Positions 11,215 through 22,005 of a DNA stretch of 64,000 nt are shown here, piece after piece (within the stretch, counting starts at the first letter, position 1; the number at the start of each line of letters is the position of its first letter). The stretch is from the NCBI GenBank assembly GCA_964020085.1, contig OZ026604.1:9416632-9480631 (forward strand). Direction: 5' to 3'. The notes beneath the pieces are model-generated. The model saw nothing but the letters and a program-made list of their open reading frames with translations, ran no database searches and was not told the origin of the DNA. The DNA comes from Micromussa lordhowensis. Lineage: Eukaryota > Cnidaria > Anthozoa > Scleractinia > Lobophylliidae. A program made the position numbers and the translations under genes.

Positions 11215-12400
11215 TCAAAAAAGCTTTAAGCTTTGGTAAGCTTCTCTCCCAGAATATTCTGTCATGAAATATTCTTTCTTTGTGATAATCATTAGAAGTG
11301 CAATAATAAAATCACAGTAGTATGTGCTTGAAGCTTCTGTGTGAAGCTGTACCTGAGAGTAGTAAGTGTGAGAAGTTTTCAGCTTCAAACTCTTGTCTGA
11401 AGTGACAGTCAAGCAAGTTCCAGGTGCTTCTGCAGCTTCCTTAACAGTCTTGTCACGATGAGACCATGTGCACTTAATTTCCAAGCAGCCTTTTCTATGA
11501 CATGCACATTCCACTAACCCATCTGGGCTAGCAGCTAGAAGGGATATTTAACTGACACAAATAGACCGACTTCGGTGACAGAGAAATGAGAATGGTCTTT
11601 TTTACATCTCTGCTCATAAGCTTTTCTAGGCAGAGGCTCTTTGTTTATACCCCACTGTGTAGCTTTTGACTTAAATGGGGCTTTGTATTGCATTACATCA
11701 ATGACAAGATTTTCAGCAGATGTTTTGTTTCGCACATTTAGTTTGTCATCAATTTTTTGTAACAGAGCACCGACTTTTGACGAAGTTATCCTTCCGATTC
11801 TATGATTCTTCCAAGTGTCATTGTTTACTTGGCCTGTTGTTATTTGTGACAGAAGGCGCGACTGTTCTGTAGAAATATGTAACTCATCCAGAAAAAATTG
11901 GCATTTAGCATCAACACTTTGGTCTGGGTACCTTTCATTAACTGAGGCAGCAAGAGCAGGTAAGGTCAGCGGCTCTGTGACATGTTCGGCTGTTTCAACC
12001 TACTCCTGCCTAACTACATGGTTAATGTCAGGTGAGCTACAGTAATTAATATTGTCCCTGCTAGCCTTGTAAATAAGAATTCCACAGTTTCCATCTGTGG
12101 CATGTCCAAGTTTTAACCAGTCTTCAGCAGACCAAACCATGGGTGAACGATGATGAAAGGCTCGTGGGTCACAAACACTCCGCTTAAGTTTTTGTTCATT
12201 TTCAGTCAGAAATGAATCTCTTTCTGTCTTTACCTTCTTGATGGGAATATTTGAAATTCTTGTGGCACTGTACCTCTTTCTTGATGTAGCTGGTTTATGC
12301 CACTGCTGAGGCTTTGAAGTATATGTCTTATTGTGTCCAAGGTGAACTTCCCTTGAAATGTGCAACAATAAGCTGCAACATGTTTACACCTCTCGCCAAG
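11215..12400 (-). pseudogene. SWIM zinc finger - YqaJ nuclease, main part (ISL2EU-associated)
   Basis: Reading the minus strand down from 12,400: GERCKHVAA is the C-terminal half of a SWIM zinc finger (CxC...CxH). One base is missing just after it. CTSKPQQW-like and basic residues follow, then a linker, then the YqaJ recombinase/exonuclease fold. That fold shows GRITSSKVGALL, the catalytic aspartate in LAASPDGLVEC and the ExK motif in GCLEIKCTWSHRD, then HTYYSQVQ and TYYCDF. A frameshift lies between KYPF and LAASPDG near 11,530, and a stop at 12,000. YqaJ-type enzymes are lambda-exonuclease-like nucleases of the PD-(D/E)xK fold. The N-terminal SAP exon of the same gene is at 15,350-15,509, separated by later insertions. 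Confidence 0.75.
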
Positions 12401-12479
12401 GCTGAAATGATATTACAATTATTTAAACTTTATGCTATTCAATAATTATGAATAAGATTACATTTAGTTAAACATCTAA

Positions 12480-13365
12480 TGATAAAAATGAGCGAAAGAA
12501 GTTTAACACAACGTTTCGATGACTCCATGTCATCATTGTCAAGTGAAAAGAGAATAAAAAAATTCATAGCTTAATATAGCGTGCGAGGTGATAGAACATA
12601 AAGTATGCATGTAAAAAGTGACAAATTTAGATAAGTGACAAATTTAAATATATAGTTTTGCGCGTATGGAGTCTGATTGTGTGTTCAATCATGGCCTTTT
12701 CTTCTTTATGAATAACATTTCATAAATCAGACAGTCCAGTTTTCCGTTGCACTTCTTTAAAACGGAAAAGTTGTTGCTAAGGTCACCGATGGTTTCCAGA
12801 CCGTGATCGTTCTTTAAAGGGAACCTCCACTGTGACAAAAAGTTTACTGCAAATCACACTAAATAATTTTAAGAATAAAATTTGCTTGAAGTTTTAACTA
12901 ACAAAGCGCGTTGGCCTTAAATACATGAATTATAGAATCGTTTATTTTTGTTTTCAAAGTTCCCGGGAGCAGCCATCTTGAATAATTGTGACGTGAAATG
13001 GTTGCCCTTTTGTTATTAGACAAAAGCTCTTGATGTCAGAACAATAGAGCAACCAAGACACGTCACAATTATTCAAGATGGCGGCGCCCAGAAAATTTGA
13101 AAACAAAAATGCGCGATTCTGAAATTCGTTTTTCTCCACTATAGACACTCTTCTGGAAAAAAAATTAGACCTAACGTTACTGAAAATACTACATCCTGCG
13201 GTTTAAAGTGATTCTTCGGTAGGAGTGGAGGTTCCCTTTAAGTGCTTGCCGATTGCCGAATAACGATGCTCGTCAATGCGTTGGTGTAAATGTCGGCTGG
13301 TATAGCCGACATACTCTGCATCACACAGATCACATTTATAAGTACACTACGCATTGTTGGCTAAT
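12480..13365 (-). pseudogene. Penelope-like element 3' fragment with GIY-YIG endonuclease domain
   Basis: The minus strand from 13,360 reads YKCDLCDAEYVGYTSRHLHQ and then EHRYSAIGKHLK, the start of the GIY-YIG endonuclease of Penelope-like elements. The domain resumes at about 12,812 with LKKCNGKLDCLIYEML and SDSIRAKL, ending near 12,650. The two halves are separated by a 420-base MITE. The tail down to 12,480 carries a short motif (GACATGGAGTCATCGAAACG) that I associate with the 3' region of these elements. GIY-YIG enzymes nick the target DNA. Stops are present, and no reverse transcriptase precedes this copy, so it is 5'-truncated. Confidence 0.75.
12818..13237. mobile_element. piggyBac-type MITE (TTAA target duplication)
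   Basis: The ends AGGGAACCTCCACT and AGTGGAGGTTCCCT are inverted copies. They are flanked by TTAA at 12,814-12,817 and 13,238-13,241. The inside is also largely palindromic (GCAGCCATCTTGAATAATTG near 12,968 against its complement near 13,062). There is no coding capacity. It interrupts the GIY-YIG domain of the Penelope fragment, so it arrived later. Confidence 0.85.
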
Positions 13366-13599
13366 TATAGCTGGTTTTGGCTCGCATATCTTGATGTCTT
13401 CGTATATTTTGCGACTCTTGAACACGGGTTGAAGAGTGTGATCGATTTTGTGATAAAGCAATTATCAGATCTTCTGATAAAGCAATTATCAGATCTAAGT
13501 AATTGAAATACAGTGACGACAAGGGGCAAAGAAAGATGGAAAAAAAGACTAAAGAAAAATAGATAATTATCACTACAGCTTGAGTTTACACGATAAAAA

Positions 13600-15349
13600 C
13601 ATCAAGAACAGACCAAAGGCGTGTGGTACATTCAGTAGATAAATAAATTATGCACTTGACAGGAGATTAGAAATAGACTAATAGATAGGAGATAAATGCA
13701 GATAGGTGTAGAAGAAATAATCTAGAATATTAATTAAATCATCATATATCTTGGAAGAGGTTTCCATTTCTTTGTGTCTCCACTTTTTATTTCTATTTCA
13801 TATTGTGATTTTAGTATGCATATGAAATGCGTAAGATTTGGATGACCATCTTTTGTTTTAGCGAGCCATATGTGATATCGCGCTAAGAGAAAGCAGTAAT
13901 TGATAAGAATCGCAAATTGAGAGATATCTGGCCTCAGACCCAAAGCAGTAGTATTTGTCAAAGCGTAATCTCTAGGAAGCAAATTTAGGTTTTTCAGCCA
14001 TTCAGTAAGTTTATTCCAAAAGTGAGATGTTTGGCGGCATGTCCAAAAAAGATGAATTATTGACTCAGAGGAAGTGTGACAAAAACTGCAATTTTCATCG
14101 CTCTTTAGACCTATTCTAAATAAGAAGTTATTGGTTGATACGCGTCTATGTAAGAATTTAAACTGAAACTCTATTAGCTTAGTGCTCTTTGTGCATTTTT
14201 TAGCTAAAAGATAGGCAGCAGTCCAATTTATGTTGTCATTTATTGGTAGGCCACAATCCTCTAGCCACTTCTTTTGACTTGACGCTGGGGTTAAACTCTT
14301 GTTACTGATTAGTTTTTTATATATTAATGTAGTTGCTTTTTTGACTTGAAAAATTGTTGTTGTAAGTGGCTCCTTTTCGTGGTTGGTGTTCTGTAAATCT
14401 TGAAAGTTAGAATCAATCCGAAGAGACTTTACAGCCGATATTAATCCGTAGAAGCTGAGAGGGCGAGGGTCTATTTCATACTTACAGCGGAAATCATTTA
14501 GCGAGAGAAAGTTGTTGTCCGGTCCTAAAAGATGTTTCACCCGAGTTATTCCCTTATTAAACCAATTTTGAAAAAAAAACTGTCTTGTTGTCTATCTTTA
14601 TCAGGGAGTTATGCCAAAGATGTTGATCTAAAAAGTGATCTTTCGATGTTATTTCAGGTTCGAAGTTAACTTCTGCCCAGATTCCTAATAGTTCTTTTAA
14701 AAATGCATCCGAAGTTGTTATTGTCGATAAGGTGTCTCTAAAGTTGAGGTTGTAGGAAAAAAAGTTTTGACAGCCATATTTTTTTAGGGTTATATCAAAA
14801 AAGATTTTCCATTTTCCCTTGTTGTTGTTATCTAAATATTTTTTAATCCATGTGGTTTTGAGGGATTTATTGAAGGAACTAATATCAATCATTTTTAGGC
14901 CACCAATCCCGTAATCGTTGATCATTACCTTCCGTTTTATCTTATCGCCTTAACCATTCCATAGAAAAGTGTAGAGTAAATCGTTTACTTCGTTTAAAAC
15001 CCTGTATAGTTTGAACCAAGAGGTGAGAGTAGATAAACTAATTGGGAGACCACTAGTGATTTGATAACAGTGATTTTTCCTAACAATGTGAGTCGGCGGT
15101 ATTTCCAACATCTTAGGATTTCTTTAACTTTTTCAAGTTTTTCGTTATAGTTTAAGGAGGCAGATAGTTCGGGATCTGTTGAAATCCATAGACCTAGGGA
15201 TTTAACCTTGTCTTTTGGCCATTTAAATTCTTTTCCTGATAACAAAATTTTATCATTTCCAATACATGCGCCGATCCATAGAGCTTCCGTTTTCTTATCA
15301 GTGAGTCTGAGGCCAGTGTGGTCTCGTGTAGTTTTAGCTACCTCTAATT
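13600..15349 (-). mobile_element. 5'-truncated L1/Tx1-like LINE
   Basis: Minus-strand frames cover only the end of a LINE protein. After the RT palm comes LRLTDKKTEALWIG and the thumb block RRLTLLGKITVIKSL (15,349-14,994). Then come IGGLKMIDISSFNKSLKTTW (14,925-14,557) and the C-terminal zinc-binding region FKFLHRRVSTNNFLF and CSFCHTSSESIIHLFWTC (14,540-13,734). Frame breaks occur near 14,950 and 14,550. The catalytic FADD motif and the endonuclease domain are absent, so the copy was truncated on insertion. It sits inside the SAP-SWIM-YqaJ gene of the ISL2EU-like transposon, just after its SAP exon. I could not find a clean target duplication. Confidence 0.8.
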
Positions 15350-15509
15350 TTAACTTCCATGCAAAATACGCCTTCTCAGCGAGCTCATACTTTCTCCCCG
15401 ATAAGACAACTACTCTTTTTTTCAAAAACGTTTTCAACTGATCCCCTTTCCACCTAGAAAATAGCTCTATTGACATTTCGTTCGTCAAGTTGCCCTCTTC
15501 GGACGCCAT
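15350..15509 (-). pseudogene. SAP-like N-terminal exon of the SWIM-YqaJ gene
   Basis: From the ATG at 15,509 the minus strand reads MASEEGNLTNEMS, then RWKGDQLKTFLKKRVVV and SGRKYELAEKAYFAW. This is a helix-turn-helix of SAP type, as found at the N terminus of cnidarian SWIM-YqaJ proteins. The frame runs without a stop into LINE sequence (LRLTDKK), giving a chimeric open frame that is not a real protein. The SWIM and YqaJ parts lie at 12,400-11,215. The second SWIM-YqaJ copy at 47.6 kb has the matching helix (KAEFVSRVFAASEMG). Confidence 0.6.
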
Positions 15510-15639
15510 TTTGAAAATCTTTGCCCCCTGAGAGACCATGTGCCCTATTTTTTTTCCATCATTCTAAACGCGCGCGTAAAGATGGCGGACATCGTGAATA
15601 AGGGCTGTTGGGGAAGTACAAGAACTTTGAAATGCACAA

Positions 15640-15699
15640 TTCGCAAAGTCCCCACATCAGCCCGGGGTCCTCCCTCTCGGGGAAGCCGATGACAAGTGC
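15640..15699 (-). repeat. Right terminal inverted repeat of ISL2EU-like element
   Basis: This is the reverse complement of the left end (GCACTTGTCATCGGCTTCCC). GTAATTTT follows outside, compared with TTAAT before the left end. Confidence 0.6.
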
Positions 15700-15846
15700 G
15701 TAATTTTAGCGAAAGGGAACTTCACACATGACTTTATAACCAACATGTGTTTTGCGAACATACAAATTTAGCACATTCCCATCAATATTAGCTAGGACTT
15801 TCATGACCTGATAGGACAAGATCTCAAACGCTACTTTAATACTCAC

Positions 15847-16092
15847 TAATTTTGTGTTTGTCCATCGCGGCGGCGGTAACCTCTTCCATTTCGGTCTCGC
15901 AACAAAGGCGCCACTAGTGTGAGAACACTTCGATTCGTCCTGGCAGAGTAGTCGTCGTGTCTTGTAGTACAGTTAATGCGTTCGATACTCCCATCGAACA
16001 TTAGTTTTTGCCTTACTTGAGCAATCTCTCGGCAGCATCTATATTCCACAGCGACGGAAAGATTCTCAATTGTGCTTTCTGCACATTTGCAC
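15847..16092 (-). CDS. P2RX7 intracellular domain-like protein, exon 2
   Basis: The acceptor (TTTTGCAAG) at 16,093 is followed by CKCAESTIENLSVAVEYRCC, then REIAQVRQKL, GSIERINCTTRHDDYSA and APLLRDRNGRGYRRRDGQTQ. This is the cysteine-rich central part of the P2RX7-like domain, with the characteristic CxC...YRCCRE zinc-ligand pattern. A GTGAGT donor closes the exon at 15,847. The phase fits exon 1 (TG then G makes the expected tryptophan). Joining to exon 3 at 4,409 would give a stop codon (TA then A) at the junction where relatives have glutamate. Either the copy is dead or there is a single base change or an alternative splice. Confidence 0.65.
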
Positions 16093-16212
16093 CTTGCAAA
16101 ACAAATACCAAAATGTAAGTAAATGTAGCTCGAAAGGTGCGAAGAACCGAAATCCATCGCTTCAAGCTGATTCAACCAAGGGTTCATCTGGAGAATTAAA
16201 GAGGAAACTCAC

Positions 16213-16445
16213 CATTCGTTTACAGGTACTTCTCATTCCAATCTAGACCTTAACACTGCTGGAGAAAGACCATCCTGGTCTTCTTCAGCGTCCTCGTCTT
16301 CATCACTCGTGTGAGCTAGCGGTTTGTCCGTGTAAGGTTGGACTTGTCCAAGAACCTCCATTTCTTCCGACGATTCGCTACTAGACGACTGCTCATCGCT
16401 TGAGATAGATGGGGAAGATGATATGTGATCGTCACTCTCAGACAT
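16213..16445 (-). CDS. P2RX7 intracellular domain-like protein, exon 1
   Basis: The likely start is the ATG at 16,445 (MSESDDHISSSPSIS), followed by a Ser/Asp/Glu-rich, probably disordered N terminus, then GQVQPYTDKPL, an acidic run and DGLSPAVLRSRLE. These blocks are typical of cnidarian P2RX7-like proteins, which begin with an acidic segment before the cysteine-rich domain. A TGA follows RLE. In the same frame the expected EVPVNE continues after it to a GTGAGT donor at 16,212, so the TGA looks like a nonsense change of a glycine or arginine codon. With the doubtful exon 2/3 junction this makes two suspicious stops. An upstream in-frame extension to 16,535 exists but is unlike the family. 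Confidence 0.55.
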
Positions 16446-17080
16446 AGTTACGTTAAAGCCCAGGAAATCAATGCAAATAGAGTACTTTGACGGAGAGCTT
16501 CTCACTCTGCAGCACACAAAACCAGGTGTAAACAAAGCGATGGAACCACCAACTACGTCTCAGTGCTAAACTCGTTCCCAGTTTCCGGAGACACTATTTG
16601 AGGGACTTTGACCAACCAAAAAGCGGATTTACTTTTCTTTTAGTGAAATTTACTTTGTCATTTCGTAATAAGGACATAATAAGCTACAAAATTATGCCAA
16701 AAAACTTTTTCCTTCATAGGCACTTTAAACCTGTGGATCTGTCGAATGCTACTTGTTTAAGGAAACTTCAGTTTAGATCTTTCTCCCACAAAGTCTGCCC
16801 AAACCGTTTTGAGCTTTTTTATCACTTTTTTTCAATAACAGTATCCGTACATGATATTGATAGCATATATGTTCTGCAGATAAGCAAGGTAGACCATATG
16901 ATCGGGAAACGAAAATACTCAAAAACAAGTAGTTTTTAGTTATGTGGAAAGAGAAAAAAAATATGTAGTATTCTGAAAGAATTATCCTGTTTTATTGGAA
17001 GGGCCGAAGTCTAGCATAGCGTACCCCCCAAAATTTTGAGTTTTAATTTTGTGTGGTTTTCTATTCAGCACGTTCTGAAT
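16446..17080. other. No supported gene
   Basis: One plus-strand open frame (16,598-16,939) has no recognisable motif. The region upstream of 16,445 should hold the promoter of the P2RX7-like gene, but no element stands out. Confidence 0.4.
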
Positions 17081-17084
17081 CATT

Positions 17085-17240
17085 TATTTTCAGTGATATT
17101 GCGTTACACTCTATCCTGTATTTTAGTTCACTCGCACTCTATCTAACACACACCCAGAGAAACATTTAGTTTTTAGTGATGCGCGTCACTCTATACCGTT
17201 TTGTTAGTTTTGGTCTCGCACTCTATCCAGCACGTTGTAA
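17085..17240. repeat. Two diverged tandem copies with CACTCTATCC motif
   Basis: A segment of about 83 bases containing TTTAGTTCACTCGCACTCTA and GTGAT..CACTCTAT occurs twice with several differences. Confidence 0.5.
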
Positions 17241-17689
17241 AACAAATCCTTTTTTTACGTTCGTCTTATGTGATCGCCCAGATGAGGGTAGTTCTGGACA
17301 GAACTGCTGTTGGTCGGACGTTTTGCCCAAGCTACAGAGATACGGATAAACTTTACTTTCCTTACAAATTATTAAAACCAGCCTTTAATGGTGTTACGTC
17401 ATTTAAATTGACCAATCAGGTATCTTTCGTAAAATAGCCTCGCAGTACGACCAAGCGATAAAATGAGATTGTAAAATGAGATTATCTTTAAAGGAGGTTC
17501 ATGTATGGGGGATGTGTTCTTTTGGATGAAAGTCTCCTGAGTGAGCTCAAAAGCAGGATGGCGATTTGGCCAGTGAAAAACCAGTTGCTAGGGAGAGAGT
17601 GCCACGAAGACACAATATTCTGTTTCGTTACGTTCTTTTTGGCGTAAGGAGCAATCCCGCGCCTACTGAAGCCATGCTTGTCACACACC

Positions 17690-20110
17690 ACTCAATGGAC
17701 AATTTCAACAGCCATTTGCTTTTGAGATGTTTATTATTCCTGCACTTTCTGTTTTACCAAAGTTTACAAAAAACTAATCAAAATAACTACAAGTATATAT
17801 TTTTTTTCTTTCCCGCAGGTTCAAAGGATAAATATTTCTCAAAAGCCGAGCAAAATATGAATGAAATGGATATATCAGTTAACTATTTACCTGGTAGTAG
17901 TTTCTGCAACTAGTCTTTAGTGTATAAATTGTCTATGTAAGCGAAACACTTTATAGCAGAACTCCGGGTTGGATACTAGTTTAAGTCGGCTTGCAGCTGC
18001 AGCTAAACGATTGCAAAATGTAATGTTAAATGATCCAAGGTTACCTGGTCGCATTGAAACCATTAGGATCAGGAGCAGGAGCTGAGGAAGAGATACGAAT
18101 AGAGTGAAACTATTTTGACAAACGCTTGTCTCAGCGCAGGAGGGTCGTTTTTCTTGAAAAAAGACGAAATGAGCTGAAATGGACAGGGTCTCGCGTTACA
18201 GTGATCCATCTCAACCTGGTGTCTGGTAAAGAGACCCTAAATTGTAACGAATACATGTGCACTGTTTCCTCTGCCATCCTGCTTTACGTTTTACCAGCTG
18301 GTTATAATGTCTACATACCCATTTATAGCAGGGACAAGCAATGAATACGACAAATGCCAAATGCACGCATAAGCATTATAATATTGCAGAAAGAATAAAT
18401 ATGAATTAAAAGGGATATATCAGTTTATCGTATTCCTGCTCTTTCCTTGTACCGAATATTACAGATTACTTAATTTACTCGCCCTCCTCATTTTGTATTT
18501 TACCCAACATTCATAGAACGATCGTGACATATTCTACAGAGCCCTTTTTGGCAGGAAAGTGAGACAAAGGTGGTAAAAGTCTCATTTTCAGATACAGAAA
18601 ACGGATAAAAATACAGTAATAGAACCTTTTCTTTACCACCGGCGCAAATTGAAGTGGATATATGTAAGTTTATTATTCTTCTGGCTCGCCATTTGCCAAA
18701 AAAAAACATGAAGTAAGCCATGGATAAATTCTCTTACAAATCCCTCTTTAGAAGGAAGATAAGAAAACCCATGTAGACACAATTGACACAGTTATAGGAA
18801 AGAGGAAAGTGAAAATGAAACGTGTTACCACCTCTTCTGCCTCCCTGCTTTCGCATCTGACCAAAAAGTTACCAGTAAACCTGTAATCATATTTCTTTTT
18901 AGCAGGTGCAAGATTTGAATATCAAATTGTCATTAAAGATGAAAAAAAAAACCCTTGAGAAAGAGCTGTTATGTTATTTAAGTGGCACTATATTTTGGGA
19001 AAAGCTAAATACGAATTGCAATGTAGACAGCAGCATACTGCCCTCCTTCTTGTGGCTTATGACAAACTTCCTGACAAAAAGTTTAACATCGTTTACAAAT
19101 TCCATCATAGCAGGCACTAGAGACTTAATCCTTGTTTGCACACAGTCCTGATAAATACATGTGAATCAAATTTCATGCATGCTGTCCATCAGTTTGCGAA
19201 GTAAGGTTACCCATGATTTGTAATCCTGCTCCGCTCTTTCATCAAAAATTAACAGAAAACTTATCAAACATTCTACATTATTTTAGCAGGTACAAACTAT
19301 AAATATTTCTTGAAAGCTGAATAAGTCTGAATTGAAATGGATTTCGCTCGTTCGCGTTTGATATTGGAGAAGACACAATTTACTTTTCATTGTAATTCCT
19401 TGCCCTCTACAACTTATTCATAGAAAACTACAAATTATCTCCAACTCCTACTGTCTGTAAGAGGATAAAGACATATAGGCAGGCAGTAGTGATGATACTG
19501 AAAGGATAAATATGAAATTAAACGGAATGCTCCCTTATTTTCTTTCCCTGCTCAGCTTGCACTTGCCAAACATTTACAGAGGGCCCTTAGCAACCCCAAA
19601 TGACAAATATGGCACGAACATATCGTCAGCCATTTCTTTTAAATACACATAGAAGAGCGGCGATTTAAAGAAAATGATACATATGACTAAAAATGGATAA
19701 ACATATTGTAGCACGTCTGCCTAGAATTTTATCCGAAATTTACGAAAACTTCTTAATTAAATTGGCAACATATACCTTTACAGCAGGCAAAAGAGAACTA
19801 CAAGATGTATCTCTGCCACGTTAAACGGCTAGATATGACTCGTAAATGAAGAATATCTCTTGATGCGTTTACAATTTTACCAAAATTTTACCGAAATCCT
19901 ATAGAGTTTTCTACATATTATTAGCAAGGAAAAAGATATGTGGTAAATTCTTCAGGCAGTTTTTAAAGAATAATATTGGGAAAGATATATCATCTTTTTG
20001 TTTCCGCATGTTATCGAAATTGTACAGAGAACATCTCAATTTGTCTACATATTGCTTCATTGCAGAAGAATAGATATTGCCACATATCCTAACGAAATGG
20101 GCAAGATCAA
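17690..20110. repeat. Degenerate AT-rich repeat array
   Basis: A loosely conserved block recurs with irregular spacing. It comprises a pyrimidine-rich CCTGCTCTTTC-like stretch, an A-rich TTTACCAAAAATTTAC-like stretch, then TAGCAGG, ATAAATATTTCT, and AAATGGATATATCAGTT-like sequence. TAGCAGG/CGCAGG-like cores lie near 17,815, 18,327, 18,902, 19,110, 19,287 and 19,782. The short open frames inside look incidental. No gene was recognised. Confidence 0.5.
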
Positions 20111-20550
20111 AAAGGCACGTACAATTAAATCAAATGAAACCATTATATGCAGTATACTGGAGAATGGGGATACAAAGGGTGGTTGAAGGGGTGGATACCA
20201 ACCTCCCAAAGGAACATTCACTCTGCAATGCCACAGCAATGTAGTATGCAGTAGCTGTCAATTCATCTCTCGCAGATATTTGCATGTGTCAAATGTTTCC
20301 CAGGTCATTCGACATTGCCTTAGCGACTGCATTTTGATATGCAGGTCAAGCAAAATTTAGTCTCGTTCTTCTATTTTTCTTGAACATACAGGAATTGATG
20401 CCTTATTTAATTGTTATTATTTCAGTCTGACTTTCTAAGAAAAAAGTGTAATCCAAGATGAGGAATCAAGCTTGTATCAATGTCATGTGACATGATATCA
20501 CGTCATAACTCACAAAGACTCTCGTCCTGTAGAGTGAGATGAGGGTTGTC

Positions 20551-20724
20551 TATTCTCTACTTGCACAATCCCATAATACACCTCTTTTACCCCCCAAAAA
20601 ATCTGCATAGGCATTGTTTTACTCTTGGGACACCTTCATGTCCCATAATTCATTGCAAACAATGATTATGCAAAATTTTGGGGGGTAACAGAGGTGTATT
20701 ATGGGATTTGTGCAAGTAGAGAAT
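20551..20724. mobile_element. Fold-back MITE
   Basis: The arms are about 45 bases: ATTCTCTACTTGCACAATCC at 20,552 continues through CATAATACACCTCTTTTACC, and the complement ends at 20,724. The central 85 bases are non-coding. No transposase gene is present. Confidence 0.8.
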
Positions 20725-21607
20725 GAAACGCAAAGAGCTTTGATATGTCTTATTACAACGAAAACCCAAGGAGTGTGGCATCCACCTCCAGGCTAAATTA
20801 GCTAAAACTAATAAACCTTACGCGACATTAATGAAACCTTTGCAGGAAAGTCTTTAACCTAGGTAACTGACTTCAGTGGAAGCATTTCTCTCCATGGAGT
20901 CCGCTGATAGTATCTTTGATTAAAATAATGGTATCTATATGCCAAGGCTGATACCAGTCTGAGACCTGTCAATAATAGTAAGAGAAGCTTGCATCATTTT
21001 TGCTGAAATTAAGCAATATTCGTAGGTAAGTTCAGATCTGTGAAAACAGAATGTTAAAATAACATTTCACTATTAGAGAAAAATTCAGGCCCAACCATCA
21101 ACTCATTGTACGATCGCTAGAGGTTACAAAACGGCCTGGATCATTGCAAAACAAGATGAATTCTTTAGCTTTCTATTCAAAACGTTAAATGAGAGATTTT
21201 GAAAGAGAAATAAAACCAATAAACACAAATATTAATAAAACAAGAGATAATTATAAAAAAAATGTCATGGCAATTTTTCTTAAGATCGACGAGCGTTCCT
21301 TAGAGGAAAAAGGTACGTAGACTACTGCACTGATCCATTCTGCTAACCTTCTTAGTTATATTATACGTATCTCTAGCTTCTAGTCTTTCTGAATCGGGTT
21401 CTAAAGAACTAAAGAAACAAATTTTATAATCGGCTATCATCGCTCATAACTTGTGTTTACCAAGTCACTCATGATTAATGGACTCAAACCATTATTGTTA
21501 AATATTTTAACTTTGCATAAGTATTAACTAATGGAATCATACTTTGACAGTTCGAATTGTATCAAGTCTTTCCTAACTACTTGTTAGTACGTTTAACTCA
21601 CACTGCT
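20725..21607. other. Downstream flank of the cysteine-rich membrane protein gene
   Basis: No coding sequence was recognised. This should contain the 3' untranslated region of the minus-strand gene ending at 21,608. I did not find a decisive polyadenylation signal. Confidence 0.4.
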
Positions 21608-22005
21608 TTACATGTGCGTGTCTTCAATTGGCTCATGCACCGGGAAATCAGCGACTGTAAGAAGCAACAATAATTCCGTTTGTGTTCCTTGGTGGCATTT
21701 TCTTTTGCTGGTTTTGGTGATTGGACGATTGTCACCGTGCAGGTCCAAAGCGTGATCATCGCCTTGTCCACCTTCCTCGAGATTAACATCAAATGCTCCA
21801 CTGTCTTTTACAGCCGCACCAAGTGTAGTCATTTCAAAGTCTCCGGTTTGCAGCTGCGTTTGCAAGACGTTTTTCCCAACCAGTCCACGAACTTCTCCTT
21901 GCAAATCGTTGAGAGGGAGAAGCAACGCCAGGCAGCAAGAAAAAGAGCAATGCGGATTTTTACGCCACTCCTTGAAGTAGCCATGGAGGTGCATGGCGTA
22001 CTGAA
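21608..22005 (-). CDS. Cysteine-rich multi-membrane-span protein, last exon
   Basis: An acceptor (GCTTTCAG) at 22,006 is followed by VQYAMHLHGYFKEWRKNP, FSCCLALLLPLNDLQGE and a polar, acidic cytoplasmic-type tail ending at the stop at 21,608. The exon joins in phase 1 to the donor at 27,261 (GTTGTCG before GTAAGA), rebuilding a final membrane helix. The assignment rests on this phase match and on the family resemblance of the EWRKNP...LPLNDLQGE block. The intron between is 5.3 kb and holds a DIRS element and a Crypton-like fragment. The tail has no motif I can name. Confidence 0.75.

Larger units (their letters stand above)
7654..15699. mobile_element. ISL2EU-like DNA transposon with nested insertions
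   Basis: The ends carry matching inverted sequences (GCACTTGTCATCGGCTTCCC at 7,654 and its complement ending at 15,699). Further subterminal matches include GACTGATGTG/GGGGACTTTGC and CTTATTCACGATGTCCGCCA (8,301 and 15,590). Inside are a plus-strand THAP/HTH/DDE transposase gene (8.5-10.4 kb) and a minus-strand SAP-SWIM-YqaJ gene (15.5-11.2 kb). Transposase plus YqaJ nuclease is the gene pair I associate with the ISL2EU group of the IS5-like superfamily. A LINE, a Penelope fragment and a TTAA-flanked MITE are nested in it. Both genes are decayed. The target duplication is unclear; TAAT is near both ends. The element lies in an intron of the P2RX7-like gene. Confidence 0.65.

Noticed and set aside
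14994..15539. 181-codon minus-strand frame as a single protein
   Set aside because: It is a chimera of the SAP exon and inserted LINE sequence.
16598..16939. 113-codon plus-strand open frame
   Set aside because: No motif; composition resembles the surrounding non-coding DNA.
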